A model generated the notes under the pieces. The model did no database searches and was not told the origin of the DNA. It saw only the letters and a list, made by a program, of their open reading frames with translations. A stretch of DNA of 64,000 nucleotides, from positions 20,023,645 through 20,087,644 of the forward strand of contig NC_067205.1 of the NCBI RefSeq assembly GCF_026262505.1, read 5' to 3'. This document shows positions 8,432 through 18,985 of this stretch, one piece after another; the stretch's first letter is position 1, and each line of letters starts with the position of its first letter. The translations under genes and the position numbers were made by a program. Source of the DNA: Trichomonas vaginalis G3. Taxonomy: Eukaryota; Parabasalia; Trichomonadida; Trichomonadidae.

Positions 8432-8851
8432 TTAGAACATTTCTGGGTCAATGTCAATGTTCTCTTCCTCTTTAGGAGTAAACACTGGCTTAGACTCTAA
8501 AATCTTTTTACCCAATTTACCTTGAACTTCTACAACTTTAGACTCATAATATTCATAGTCGTCTGCTTTCTTTGGTTCATAAGGTATAACAAGTTTGTAT
8601 GCTTTGCCTTCTTTAAGGTTTGAGAACCTTCTGTCAAAACTTTCTTTGACTGTTAACAAACCTTCTATGTCTAAGTCTTCAAATTTCGCACCATTTTTAG
8701 TCACAATAGCAAACTTAACTGGTTCGATGTTCCAAACTTTGCTGAATGAAGACTTTTCAAAATGGTAGAAGTAAACATTCAAATATGTGAATGGGTCTAG
8801 TTCTTCTTTAAGTCCTGACATGTACTTGTTTACTGAGATGAATTTTGTCAT
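8432..8851 (-). CDS. Small conserved Polinton protein (counterpart of 55756-56229)
   Basis: The 139-residue protein begins MTKFISVNKYMSGLKEEL and ends in an acidic tail (EEENIDIDPEMF). The counterpart in the second element begins SKFVTVNQLMDKLSPIL and ends EEEFDEFNIEL. Both have a central segment of short strands (VKFAIVTKNGAKFEDLD here, IKPIAFAFDGKLIENSK there) and a later LVIPYEPKK or KYHPCKILEL strand. A small beta-rich body with an acidic C-terminal tail resembles single-stranded DNA-binding proteins of viruses; that is inference. Its place next to the helicase gene fits a replication role. Confidence 0.65.
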   Translation of the reverse strand: MTKFISVNKYMSGLKEELDPFTYLNVYFYHFEKSSFSKVWNIEPVKFAIVTKNGAKFEDLDIEGLLTVKESFDRRFSNLKEGKAYKLVIPYEPKKADDYEYYESKVVEVQGKLGKKILESKPVFTPKEEENIDIDPEMF

Positions 8852-8887
8852 CTTTTCTATCGGATAAAAAAAATATTTTTTTTAAAT

Positions 8888-10120
8888 TTACTCAGAAAAA
8901 TTTTTCTTTGTATATACACCATTCTGTACGTCTAAAAGACTTTTGACATTTGCCAAGAATGTTCGTTTAGATGCTGTCATATAACCATACTCTTGACAAT
9001 ATTGTTTATACGAATCGTACAATGACCTTTCATCTAAACACTCAAAGTCAGTTTCATCTATGAACAGTTCATATACACTCTTGTTTGCTTCTAACAATGT
9101 TTGTCTCTCTTCGGTATGTGGAATTTGTCTTGGATTGAACTTTGAAATATCTAATGTCATGAAATATGAGAACAAGTGGTTGTAAAAGTCAGATGTCAAA
9201 GTTTCTGCTAAGTCGTCAAAATATTCTGTATCTTGCATATGAGCTTCTGACGTTCTGACAACTACATATCTTCTGTCAGAACTTTCTAACTTCATCGGAA
9301 CAGCATTGTTTGAAACCATAATGAAATTTGCAACATTTTCACAAACTCTTTGGTCTTTATATTTTCTTTCAACAACTCCAACTTTGTCTGTTATAAGACT
9401 CTTCAAAGCATCTGAGTTCAAAACTTTTGTTGTATCTATACTTTGAAGTTCGTTACATACTATAAGTTTCAATTCTCTATTGAAGAGTTAAACTTGCCAC
9501 AGATGTTTTCTAATTTGTCATATTCGGGTTCGAATAGCCCTCTAACAGTTTGCATAAGATATCTGTAAAGAATGTGTTCTTACCTGTTCCTTGTTTTCCA
9601 ATTATAATGAGAGCAGTTTCATTTTTAGCACTTGGATGTTGTAAGATGTTTGCAAACCAACATAAGATATACTCATAAACCTTTTCGTTTCCATTGCATA
9701 TAATTTCTTTGACATGGTCTAACAAGCTTCTATAATATTTTCTTTCCATTCTACTTGTTCGTATTTATATCCAGTGAAGATAGAATAGAAGTTTGGAGAA
9801 GGTGTATAGAACTTTATACCTCGAACTGAAAAATCTTCTAACTTTGACAATAAGATATCCCAAGCATCTAACATCTTCATTCCAACTTGTACGACTTTTA
9901 TTTTCTTAAGTTTCTGTCTACATTCTTGTTCTGAAACTATTGTTGCTCTTGGTTTGTTAAAGACTACATCCCATTCTTTCATAACATAACATTCTGGGGC
10001 AGAGTCAACATAAATGACTAAACGTTTCAAATTCTCGACTGCTTTGTTATAGTCTCTAAATGGACACATATTTCTGAATGTTTGGAAGTCATAAAAATCT
10101 GAAACATCTATCTGTACATT
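8888..10120 (-). pseudogene. Superfamily 3 (D5-like) replicative helicase, frameshifted
   Basis: Three consecutive minus-strand frames together spell one helicase. The upstream frame has the pre-helicase domain (about 9719-10120), the middle frame the Walker A segment IIIGKQGTGKN (9510-9749), and the downstream frame the B/C motifs and C-terminal domain (NFIMVSNNAVPMK, DRRYVVVRTS; 8888-9472). The same order is intact in the helicase at 44338-45639 (GLQGTGKN, NFILVTNNVYPVK, DRRYVVLRVN). The shifts are near 9735 and 9490, and no ATG lies in frame at the 5' end. The N-terminal primase part present in the second element is absent here. I judge it a pseudogene. Confidence 0.8.
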
Positions 10121-10148
10121 TTTAATAAAAATAAAAAAATATTTTTTT

Positions 10149-10938
10149 TTATTCTTGAGCTATTTGTTGCATTTGTTGTTCTTGAGCTATTTGTTGTTGA
10201 AGTTGTTCTTGTAATACAATACTTTCACCAGTTGCATCTTCCAATTCGAAACTTTCTGCCGTCATTGACAAATACATAGGACATAAAAAGTTTTACAGGA
10301 ACAAAGTTTGCGTCAACTAAGGTTAAGTTTATGTTTGCTAAAGTGTTTGAGTTTACTAAAGCTGAAAACTCTGCATTCGAATGAACAATAGGCAAACCAG
10401 CAGAGAAAGTATTGTTTATACGCATAAGTATCTTTTTGGTCATAGTAGTTTCTGTCGACATTCGAATAACACTTTGAACCTAAGTTTGAAACAATATATA
10501 AAAAAGGTGTGCTTAAAGTCATGGAATAGACATTCCTTGTATGACACCTTTTCCTGTTATAGGAAACTGTTGGTAGTAAAAACCAGATATAAGTTTTGTA
10601 TTATAGCTCATATTGTTTATAGTAAACTCAGTCGGACATCCAAACATAATGAAACCTGCTCTAGTTGCAGCACATGTTACACCCGTACTTAAAGTATTAA
10701 ATAAGTCAACAAAACCTGTTGGTGGTATATCTGAGTAAGTATCTTCAAAGGAGTATTTTTTACCATTCACAACAACAAAGTCTTCTGGTGTCAAAAGAGC
10801 AAAACAGGCTTTAGTCGTCATTGTGTTTAAGGTTAGTTTACAATATCGTCCTTGAGGACTTTGTAAGTTTGTTGTTATAGAATTATATGACTCAGGGTTT
10901 TTAGTCGTAATAGTATAAACCACTATGTCTTCTGCCAT
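10149..10938 (-). pseudogene. Polinton structural-type hypothetical protein, frameshifted
   Basis: The first frame (10519-10938, MAEDIVVYTITTKNPE...) is followed by two further coding-like frames: one over about 10225-10461 (AGLPIVHSNAEFSALVNSNT) and one ending at 10149 with a Gln-rich tail (LQEQLQQQIAQEQQMQQIAQ). Together they give a protein of roughly 260 residues with at least two frame changes, near 10,500 and 10,265. The beta-rich composition with repeated ITTNLQSP and TKLISGFYYQQFP segments would suit a minor capsid or penton-like protein; this is inference. Its start lies 6 bases after the stop of the next upstream gene. Confidence 0.55.
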
Positions 10939-10944
10939 TTTTAC

Positions 10945-11526
10945 TTAGCAAACAAACTTCAAAGAAATGTTATGGTCGTCAAATATTTTTATGACGTCTG
11001 GGAAACTATATTTTAAGTTCACCGTTTCACCTCCTTTCATAACGTATATCTTGTCAATGACATTATATGAAACACCACAGCAAGCAATGTCGGGTTCTAT
11101 TTCTTTGATGTTTATATCGTCTGCCTCTGTCAAAAGTTTCAATAGTTCTTTCAAAACTTCATGAGGTGCAATGACATATGAGTTCACTTTTACAGGGTTG
11201 TGTTCGACCAAGTTTAACATTATACCTAAAGCTTGACAAATCTTCTCCTGAGTTTTAAGTTTGTCTTTAAGTTGTTGGTAGTCGTTTCGAATATCTGCAA
11301 CAGAACTTAAGTCTCTGCTAACTTCAGGATATGTTGGTTGTTCTTTTACAGGAACTATTGTTATACCATCTTCGTCTTCGTATGGTTTCCCCACTTCAAC
11401 ATCTCTGTCTTTGACATTGACAACAACACTTTGACTGTTTGTTTGAGTTGGTGAATTTAACTTCACATCTGCCACCGCCATTAAACCTTTTGAAACACTC
11501 ACGCTTCTATTTTTCGGAAATGACAT
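10945..11526 (-). CDS. Conserved Polinton protein with CCG motif
   Basis: I use the ATG at 11526 (MSFPKNRSVSVSKG), giving 193 residues; the frame is open further upstream but crosses the divergent gene. The N-terminal half is low-complexity and charged (VVVNVKDRDVEVGKPYEDED). The C-terminal half is a conserved domain: YVIAPHEVLKELLKLL, then EIEPDIACCGVSYNVIDKIY. The same pattern occurs in the second element at 50603-51272 (LIILPYESLIHIIAIL, DDEVSCCGTVAKI). The conserved Cys-Cys-Gly may be structural or bind metal. The function is unknown, but conservation in two divergent elements shows it matters to the element. Confidence 0.7.
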   Translation of the reverse strand: MSFPKNRSVSVSKGLMAVADVKLNSPTQTNSQSVVVNVKDRDVEVGKPYEDEDGITIVPVKEQPTYPEVSRDLSSVADIRNDYQQLKDKLKTQEKICQALGIMLNLVEHNPVKVNSYVIAPHEVLKELLKLLTEADDINIKEIEPDIACCGVSYNVIDKIYVMKGGETVNLKYSFPDVIKIFDDHNISLKFVC

Positions 11527-11544
11527 TTTACTTAGAATAAAAAG
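11527..11544. promoter_or_regulatory. 18-base divergent promoter interval
   Basis: The start codons of the genes at 11526 (minus) and 11545 (plus) are separated by only 18 bases, which include actta and aataaaa. Any transcription signals for the two genes must overlap this interval or lie inside the coding regions. Confidence 0.45.
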
Positions 11545-11913
11545 ATGGACGTATTCGGATATCTCTTTGAATTGAAGCAGAACAAAGTTTACACACACAA
11601 ACAATACAAATACATTGACAGAATAGTTCTTTATACAAACAATGGTAAATGTTATAGAATAGCAGTCTTTGCTGAACCTAAATATTTTCATAAAGCAAAG
11701 AAAGTTGGTATAACTGAAATGGTGAAAGTTCTTGACGTTGACAAAAATATAACAACAAAACTTACAGATATTTCTAAAGGTAAGTTTATCTTACAATATT
11801 ATGTCAAAACTGGCGTACTGTCAATATTTGACGGAGAGAAGTCAGTTCAAGAACAACTTACTGACCTGCTGCCAAAAATCTGCTCGATGGAAGCTGTCGT
11901 TATGCCAATCTGA
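11545..11913 (+). CDS. Small hypothetical protein overlapping the capsid gene end
   Basis: The 122-residue frame starts right after a T-poor AT spacer and encodes a beta-rich protein (RIVLYTNNGKCYRIAVFAEP, ITTKLTDISKGKFILQYYV, GVLSIFDGEKSVQEQLTDLL). It is not recognised. Its last 22 codons overlap the 3' end of the capsid gene on the other strand. Codon use and the Lys/Ile-rich composition agree with other genes of the element, so I favour a real gene. Confidence 0.55.
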   Translation: MDVFGYLFELKQNKVYTHKQYKYIDRIVLYTNNGKCYRIAVFAEPKYFHKAKKVGITEMVKVLDVDKNITTKLTDISKGKFILQYYVKTGVLSIFDGEKSVQEQLTDLLPKICSMEAVVMPI

Positions 11914-13453
11914 GGAGCCCCAGCAGGTTTCATCGAACGAATCTTCAAAAGAGCATCTTCCGTGAAAAGTGCTATTGGTTTTGTAAACTTCTTTGCTCTC
12001 AATTCATCTGGACCGTCTCTGTCACCAGTATATTGTATTTGTACAGTACCAACAGTTGAAATACCACCCATAAAGTCTTCTGAGTCAGCAAATGGAATGC
12101 CAAGCCAAAAGTTTGAACGGTCTCCATTTGTATATTGAGTTTTTTGACCTCCTGTATGAGTCCATACTTTCACATATGGCATAATAGAACTTTGCATTTC
12201 AGGGTTAATAGTTGTTGTGAAGTTGTTGTTAAAGTTCATAGCATCTAATGTCAAGTTGTATGACCTCATATCCTCAACTGTAGAATATTCTTCTCTTGGA
12301 TAATATTTGCCATCTATGTTTATATGATATTTAATACCGGGGTTGTAGAAACAAGAATAGTCATTTATAGTTCGTCTGAACAGTACAAACATAGTATCTG
12401 CATGTTTCATTGCAGTTGTTAAAGCAATATCTGTTCTTGCACCTGGGTCAGCACTTTGGTTTCCAACTTCACCTGCAAAGTCTTTGACAGATATTTGGTG
12501 TATAGGGAACATAAGTGGAACTGCAATATATTTGGCAGCTAAAGCATTTGAAATATCTGGGTCCAACATATAGACTGCAAGTCTGCTTTCTATTCTCTTA
12601 CATTCAAATTTTTCGCATGTGAACTTAACTGGGTCCCAAGCAGTTCCAGCAGCATTGAAATAATAGTTTACTTCATTGTTGAAGTTTGAGAAACCAAAGT
12701 CTAAGTCAACTTTGTCTTTGCAAAATTCGGCGAATGACGTTTGATTTGTTCCCTTTACGTCTGTAATAGTGAATGGGTCTTGTGTTGGTGCAATGACTAA
12801 GTTATTTTTGCTTGGAGTAAGTTCGATAGAAATTTTTCCTGCCAGTTTGGCAAGTATCTTAAAAACCTGAAATGAGGAAAGATGACAAAGGAACTCTAGT
12901 TTCAGTTTTACTTTAGTGGCAGCATTCCATCTGAACCAGAAAGGTTAACATAAACTCCTGGAACGTGGGTCAAGTCTTCTTATTTTCTCAATGGTGGCAT
13001 ACTGGTCTTTTGTTCTCTAGCTTTGTGGTTGTACTGAGTTTCTCAAAGCGAACCATTCATAGTTTGCCCATGTTACTGTTTGAACTAAGTCAGAGTTAGA
13101 ATATATCTTATATCCCATGAAAACTTCTGGAGCATATTGGTATCCGACATAGAAAATTCCATGCAACCTTTCTTGTCAGACAACTTCAGAAGGTTTTATT
13201 TCAATGTCTTGTTCCACGTATAAGAAAGAGTTGTCAATAGAAATTATATGAAACCTGTCGCAAGCAATATCTACTGTTGTTGAAGAACCTTCTCCAAACT
13301 CACTACGTTTCCATAAAAACAGCAGTTGTATATTCGTAAGTTCAGGAACTATTTCTGACCTTCTAATGCATTGTCGCATTCGTTATACCATTCGGAAACA
13401 TTTCCATTCATGGCATCCAAAACTGTTGGCGTTATATTCTGAGCGGCGTACAT
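11847..13453 (-). pseudogene. Double jelly-roll major capsid protein, frameshifted
   Basis: The C-terminal jelly roll is read from 12569 downward (YIAVPLMFPIHQISVKDFAG, DDYSCFYNP-like and YHINIDGKYYPREE strands). The same frame continues upstream to about 12,945 through FRWNAATKVKLKLEF and NNLVIAPTQDPF. Further upstream another frame carries VPGVYVNLSGSDG and a third TTVDIACDRFHIISIDNSFL (13176-13379). The start is likely the ATG at 13453 (MYAAQNITPTVLDAMNGNVS), which parallels the N-terminus of the capsid gene of the second element. At least three frame changes make it a pseudogene of about 530 codons. The protein would form the hexon-like shell. Confidence 0.75.
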
Positions 13454-13492
13454 TTCATATGGGTAAAAATATAGAATAGTTGGGTTTATGTG

Positions 13493-16400
13493 TCATAATA
13501 GAACCCACGTGGACCAAGCTTTACTTTCTTCCTGACTGAGTTTTAATCTTCTTTTTCCTTCATTGCCACTACTTTCACTAGATGAAGTTACTTCTTCACT
13601 ACTTTCACTTTGTTCTACTCTTCTTCTTTGGTGTCGCTTTGGTAACTTGCCCTCTGCTTCAAGTTGTTGCATCTTTGCCTCATGTTCACCTAGTATGTTG
13701 TAAATTTCCCATGTCCTTTTTGCCTTTGGGCTCTGGTCGCCCATCTCAGGTAACCTATATCCTAGAAAGAGTTTGTCATAGTTTGTATTTGAGTCGTCGC
13801 GTATTGTTTGCATGACTCTTTCCTGAGTTTCCGTTCAAGCTCTTCAAACAGTGCCTGTCCATATGGAATAAGCTCGTTTCCAAATATATGTTTTTGTAGC
13901 CATTCTGGTTTCTTTCCATGTTACCAACTATATCTTTTTGTGAATGGGAAAGCTTTTACCCAATCTTTCAGTCTTGCGTCGTTTATTTGTAGTTGGTTTT
14001 TTTTGTCAAGGAACATGTTTTTCATACTAACATTTATTTGGTACTGTCCATTTGAGTTTTCTTAAATATTCATCCTTCTCGGTTCATTGTCTGCAAAGTA
14101 AGTTTTTATGACATTTTGTAAACTTTCGTTTGCAAGGTCATGTACAATAGGTTCTCTTCTTTCTCTCCTAACTGTCTTTCTAAACTCTTCACCAAATATA
14201 CCATCTCTATGGTTCTGTGTAGTTCTTTGAGATAAATGTTCTAGAACGTCAGGTGTTATATTTCCATCAGCCATGTTCATTTCATACTGGTCCAAAATAT
14301 CTGCATGTTTCATATCTTTCAATGGCATTAAAGCCGCGCTGAAAATACCAGCTATATCTGGTTCACCATTGACTTCCATTGCGTCTACAACTTCTTGGAA
14401 TTGTGGTTGTAAGTTTATGAAACCTATCCGGGTTAGCTTTATGACCCCATCTCATTGTAGTTCCATCGTCTGCAGAAACAAAAGTAGGTTTGTTTCCATC
14501 TTGGTTAGGTTCTGAATGAACTTTAAACAATGTTTCATTTCTATATGTTTTCTTGAAATTTAACCTTTTATTTTCACCGAGTTCATCCGAAGATTGAACG
14601 TTAAATGCTCGTAAGTAAAAAGGGTTGTTGTATTTGTGTACATTTTCTTTCAGTGCTTCCATTCTATGCTGAATATTTTCATCTGGTGTTGGAGTCTTTT
14701 GTATGTCGGCAAACATTTTTCGATATTCTTCTACTATGTCAGCCGAATTTTTTTTAGACTCTTGGAAATATTCCATATTCTCCGCATACTCTTGTTGAGG
14801 TCAAGATTTTTCGGCTGTTCCAAATCTTCATCTAGTTCTGTGAAGTTAGTTTCCAAAGGAGTGACTTGTTCGTTTCCTTCAGGCTCTTCTAGCTGTTGTT
14901 GCTGAACTATTTCTTCCATGTCTGGTTGTATCTGAACTAGTTCTTCCTGTGGAGTTTCTTGTACCTCATCTGCTGGCATTTCATATATTCCGAGACCGTT
15001 TTTAACAACTTCCCTTTCTAAGTCATCCGGACTCATAAACCTTTCTTCTTTCGTTCCGTCTCTATTTTTTACGCGTTTCATGACGGGAGTTGAATTGTCA
15101 TTTAGCTCTGACATCAAATATCTCGGAGTAAATTCATCCATGTCATTTGGATGATATGCTATTAAATCATATCCCTTAGCGAGCTTGTATTTTCCAGGTT
15201 TGAAATTATATCCCATTTGGTGCTGAACCATAAAGCTAAATAGGTTCGGGTCAGCATTTCCTTCCTTGAACTTTCTAATAGCTTCTTTATATCTGTCACT
15301 AAAGTCAATACTATCTGGGTAACCATAGTCTTCCTTAAGCCTTTTTAAGAATTCTTGGTTTCCTTGTTCTCTACTTCTTTTATGTCCTTGCTCTGGTTGT
15401 GGAGGTGGTTGTTGTGCAGGGTTTTGAACTGTTGGTTGTTGTGCAGGGTTTTGAACTGTTGGTTGTTGTGCAGGGTTTTGAACTGTTGGTTGCTGTGCTG
15501 GTTGTTGTGCTGGTTGTTGTGTTGGTTGTTGTGTTGGTTTTGGTGCATGCCTGTGTCTGTGTCCATGTGACGATGTAAATGTTTTAGGTAGTCCTGGTGC
15601 AGGTGCTTCTCTTGGAGGGTTTGGTGGTATATAAATTCCAACAGCTGGTATATAAGTTCCACCAGCTGGCACATATATTCCATCTGCAGCGTAATGTCCT
15701 ACCTGACTTTTCGTTTTTAAGAAAGCATTTACTAGGTCTGTTTTGGTCTGTTGTAACTCTTTTTCTTGACTTTTCACAACAGTTGCTCTAACGGCGTCAT
15801 AGGCACTTTGAACTGCCTGTCTCGTTGCTGCATCTGTTATTTTCGTCATATTTTGTGCTACTTCTTTTAACTCTTTGTCGAAACCTTCAGACTTCAGTTT
15901 CTTTCCAGATGAGGAGTCGTTCACTTGTTTCACCTTACTATGAAGAGCTTCGAAGGCGTTCTTAAAGTCAGCATTTGTTAAAGTTTCATTTGAACTGTCT
16001 TCATCCGCTTGTATTTTTGTCCTTATTGACCCTATAAGCTGGGCTGCTTTAGCGTTGGCTTGGGCATCTAACCAGTCATTGTTAGCTTTTATATATTCTG
16101 CGCTTTTCATTGCCTTTTGCATGGCTGCGTCGTTATTTTTACTTTCTTGTGCTAAGTTTTCATACTGTACGGTTTGGTTTTGCAACTGTAAAAGTTTTTC
16201 TGCCTTTACATTTGCTTCAACTTCCTTTTTATACTCATCGCTATCCATATATGTCTTCAGGGCTTTTTGTTTTATCTCTTCATCTTTCAGTACTTTATAT
16301 CGAGTAGTATGGTTTTTCAAATTTACAACATCTTGTTCCATTTTTGCTACTTCTGCTGCTTTTTCTGACACTTTTTTCGCATATTCCTCTGTACTTAGTT

Positions 16401-16824
16401 CTTTCAGTTGTTCTTCTTTCTTCTTTTTCTCTACGTTTAACTCATTGAGTTTCTTTGTGTGTCTGTCATATTCTAGTTTCTTTTCGTTTTCACTTATTTG
16501 CTTCTGTATGTCTATGTTTGACTTTTTGACATCTGTTATTTGATTTTTGAGTGAACTCAAATTCATTTGACTTTGAGGGTTATATGCTGTTCCGTCTGCA
16601 GCTCCACCATAGCCTGCCATTTTCGCTAAAAGTGCCGCTCTTAAACCTCCACTCTGTGCACCAACAACTCGGTTTAAAAGCATAGGATTGCTTGACATTT
16701 GTTGCAACATAGTGGGGTCATTCAGCATTTGTTGTTGCAACTGTTGTTGTGGTGTTAGTCTTACTATTGGATGTTTCAATGCTCTCTTCCTCTTACGTAT
16801 ATTCTTACGTAGCTTACGTGGCAT
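13493..16824 (-). pseudogene. Large coiled-coil and Pro/Gln-repeat structural protein, frameshifted
   Basis: The first and longest frame (14734-16824) encodes 696 residues. It has a basic N-terminus (MPRKLRKNIRKRKRALKHP), a Gln-rich segment, a long predicted coiled coil (about residues 85-370, with repeated Lys/Glu heptads), a Pro/Gln repeat, then an acidic region. Coding continues in other frames through 14363-14776, 14062-14379 and, after a stop near 13,920, to 13493-13813. It is either one gene of about 1,100 codons or two neighbours. The basic start suggests DNA or membrane contact, and the coiled coil suggests a virion core or internal structural role; both are inference. Confidence 0.6.
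15395..15540 (-). repeat. 33-bp coding tandem repeat in the large structural gene
   Basis: The plus strand shows ttgttgtgcagggttttgaa repeated with a 33-bp period, followed by shorter tgctggttgttg units. On the coding strand this gives an 11-residue repeat, QQPTVQNPAQQ, flanked by QQPAQQPTQQP. Such Pro/Gln linkers are flexible and prone to copy-number change. Confidence 0.85.
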
Positions 16825-17221
16825 TTTAAGTGAAGTTAAAAAGAGGCTTTTGACAGATGTTTATATGAGACTTTCTCCGGTTTATAGGACCTCTCTCATA
16901 TTCTATATTGTCAAGACTTCCTGGAGTGTTGTCAAAATGTCATGTTGTCACACTTTTTCAGAGAAGTTAAAATGACCGAGGGACCGAGGGACCGAGGGAC
17001 CTGGTGACGTAGCGACGATAGACCCTTACTTGTCCGGACATAGTTCTACTATTTTGAGTCCTCTACAAAAAAGTCAACAGCAACGACTTTCAAAAAATTT
17101 TAGGGGCTAGAAGGGCGCAGCCCTGGAAGCCCCAATACCTTTTTTTTTTTTTTTGGTATGTAGATGTATTAAAACGATAAAAAGAAGATTTTATTTTCAA
17201 ACAAAAAATTAAACAAAAAAT
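16825..17221. other. Right end region of element 1 and junction with host DNA
   Basis: No gene is seen. The block TGTTGTCAAAATGTCATG plus TTGTCA is at 16927-16950, followed by (gaccgagg)n to 17,008; both also occur in element 1 spacers, so the element reaches at least there. The proposed end is 17,050 (…catagttctact). Beyond it lies a GC-richer stem, ggggctagaagg...ccctggaagcccc (17,103-17,132), and a 16-base T run (17,138-17,153), then AT-rich host spacer. Confidence 0.55.
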
Positions 17222-18337
17222 CTAGTTAGATGGAGTACCAAGGTAGCGTGATGGAATGTCTTCAAAGCCGGGTGGATTGTTCTTGTACCAACGATAGAAC
17301 TTCCATTCAAGACCAACAAACTGGTCTCGGATAGCACAACCTGAATTCATAACAATGCGAATGTCGTAGTTACCTTTGTTGTACATCTTCTTCTCTGTTG
17401 TGAGAACTTCGATGTCATCTTCTCGACATTCATATTTATCACTTAAAGAACCCCCAACAAGTTCATTGTTAATGTATAATTGTGCACCAAGTGATGATGA
17501 CAACTTAAACTGTAAATATGTGTTTTGTGGAACGTAAAGAATAGAATTAAGTTCAATTGTTGAATATGATTCATAAAATTCATGCATTGAGAAGTCAGGA
17601 TATGTTGCTGATGCATCTATTCTTGATGTGTTATAATATGACTTAAATGAAACTCCTCTACGACCTTCCGGAAAAACAAATTTAGAAGTATCTTCACAAA
17701 AGATGTTAGAATCGAAACTTGTGCAAGTGCAACCAAATCCATCTGATGTTCTTCCATATTCTGGTGTTCCATGTTCATTGCAGTATGCATCTGTTTGGAA
17801 TTCGCAAGTGTCTGAGTAATATCCTGGCAAACAATCTTGAGTTTGGCAATCCATTAATGTAGCAACGCTACTGTCAATAATGACATCATTAAGTTTAGCA
17901 TTGATGCCACTAGGTATACAGCTTCGAAATTGCCCTATTTGAAGAGGATAACATCTGTTTGCATAAAGTTTTATATTTTGTTTAGTATAGTATTGATTTC
18001 TGCCTTCGCAGTAACCATATGTCTTTTCTTCATCTCCTAAAAAGTCGAAATTTATATAAAGAGTCGGTTTTCCCCAAGCTTCAAATTTATATTCACCAGT
18101 TTGTTTTGGACAAAATGATCCGGATACCCAGCAAATTTGGTTGATGTGTATGTCGGAAAGTTCATATTTTGTGAAGTTTCCTCTGTCTTCGACTTCATCA
18201 TCAAAGTCGTAGTATTGCCAAAGATACTTGAGTACTCCAGTAGCTCCATTGCTTTTATATGAACACTTATTAGTTATGAATGTACTAATCAAGAAAAGCA
18301 TTGAAAACGATTGAAAAATGATGGCATTTTGCATCAT
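17222..18337 (-). CDS. Secreted PA14-like / EGF-like surface protein
   Basis: The 371-residue protein starts with a hydrophobic signal peptide (AIIFQSFSMLFLISTFIT). Residues 35-165 look like a PA14-type beta domain (WQYYDF, ICWVSGSFCPKQTGEYKFEAWG, LYINFDF). Residues 165-215 hold an EGF-like cysteine module (CLPGYYSDTCEF, FGCTCTSF). Residues 225-360 form a second PA14-like domain ending GLEWKFYRW. PA14 domains bind carbohydrate in many surface proteins, so cell-surface or secreted glycan binding is likely. There is no C-terminal membrane segment. It is the first host gene after the Polinton end and reads towards it. Confidence 0.7.
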   Translation of the reverse strand: MMQNAIIFQSFSMLFLISTFITNKCSYKSNGATGVLKYLWQYYDFDDEVEDRGNFTKYELSDIHINQICWVSGSFCPKQTGEYKFEAWGKPTLYINFDFLGDEEKTYGYCEGRNQYYTKQNIKLYANRCYPLQIGQFRSCIPSGINAKLNDVIIDSSVATLMDCQTQDCLPGYYSDTCEFQTDAYCNEHGTPEYGRTSDGFGCTCTSFDSNIFCEDTSKFVFPEGRRGVSFKSYYNTSRIDASATYPDFSMHEFYESYSTIELNSILYVPQNTYLQFKLSSSLGAQLYINNELVGGSLSDKYECREDDIEVLTTEKKMYNKGNYDIRIVMNSGCAIRDQFVGLEWKFYRWYKNNPPGFEDIPSRYLGTPSN

Positions 18338-18985
18338 ACTTTTGATGTAATTTTTTCATTGATTTCGGAATATCATATAATTACTTGAGTATTTATTTTT
18401 CAATATCCAAATTGAGAGACAATTAGCAAATTGAGATTGAACCCGACAAAGTTAACCCAAAAATTAAGATGTTTATTATTCACTCTAAGTTCAGAAAATC
18501 AAATTTAAAAAGAAGAAAGAATTTGGAAATCATAAGATTCATTCAAAATTTGAAATCATAAGATTCATTAAAAATTCATATAAAATTAACATTCCAAATA
18601 TTAGCATTCCAGAATATGACTAAAACAGTAATCTATTTGAATGGATAAAAATGTCGATAACTGAAGTCAAAATCATTTATAAATAAAGCAGACGCCGTGT
18701 TAAAGATCTAAGATATCATGTTTTAGACTAATTCGCGTTCAAACTTTGTTAAATGTGTTAAATTGTGCGCAGAACTAATCTAATGAAATAAGGAAGTCCT
18801 CCGACCAAACCGTAAATAATTTTATATCCTTTTTATACGATATCTAATGGAGTTCAAGAGAAATTTTTAAAAAGAATGACACCTTGGGATCTTTTCTATG
18901 TGTTTACAAATTGTTGCATAATAAATTTTTTATAACGTTTTTGAGTGAATTTTTCAATGACCGTTGCAATCAAAAGAAAGAATCT
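18338..18985. other. Gene-free AT-rich host spacer
   Basis: This 650-base spacer separates two divergent host genes and must contain their promoters. A short direct repeat (aaatcataagattcattnaa) occurs twice at about 18,525-18,575. I see no RNA gene or mobile element. The region before the start at 18986 contains ccgttgca, discussed with the paralogous gene at 22415. Confidence 0.5.

Larger units (their letters stand above)
1..17050. mobile_element. Decayed Maverick/Polinton element 1 (right part, left end outside window)
   Basis: The stretch carries a Polinton gene set: protein-primed DNA polymerase B fragment, FtsK/HerA-like packaging ATPase, superfamily 3 helicase, capsid protein and a large structural gene. 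Small proteins have recognisable counterparts in the second element of this window (for example 8432-8851 with 55756-56229, and 10945-11526 with 50603-51272). The right end is placed at about 17,050, where reading inward on the minus strand gives AGTAGAACTATG, matching the AGT start usual for Polinton ends; the second element begins AGTAGTAGG. The next six bases, ATTTTG, would be the target duplication but the left end is not in the window. No integrase is visible. Several long genes carry frameshifts, so this copy is probably not autonomous. Confidence 0.85.

Noticed and set aside
15345-15683. His/Gln-rich frame inside the large structural gene
   Set aside because: It is another frame of the 33-bp coding repeat; the main frame is longer and has better composition.
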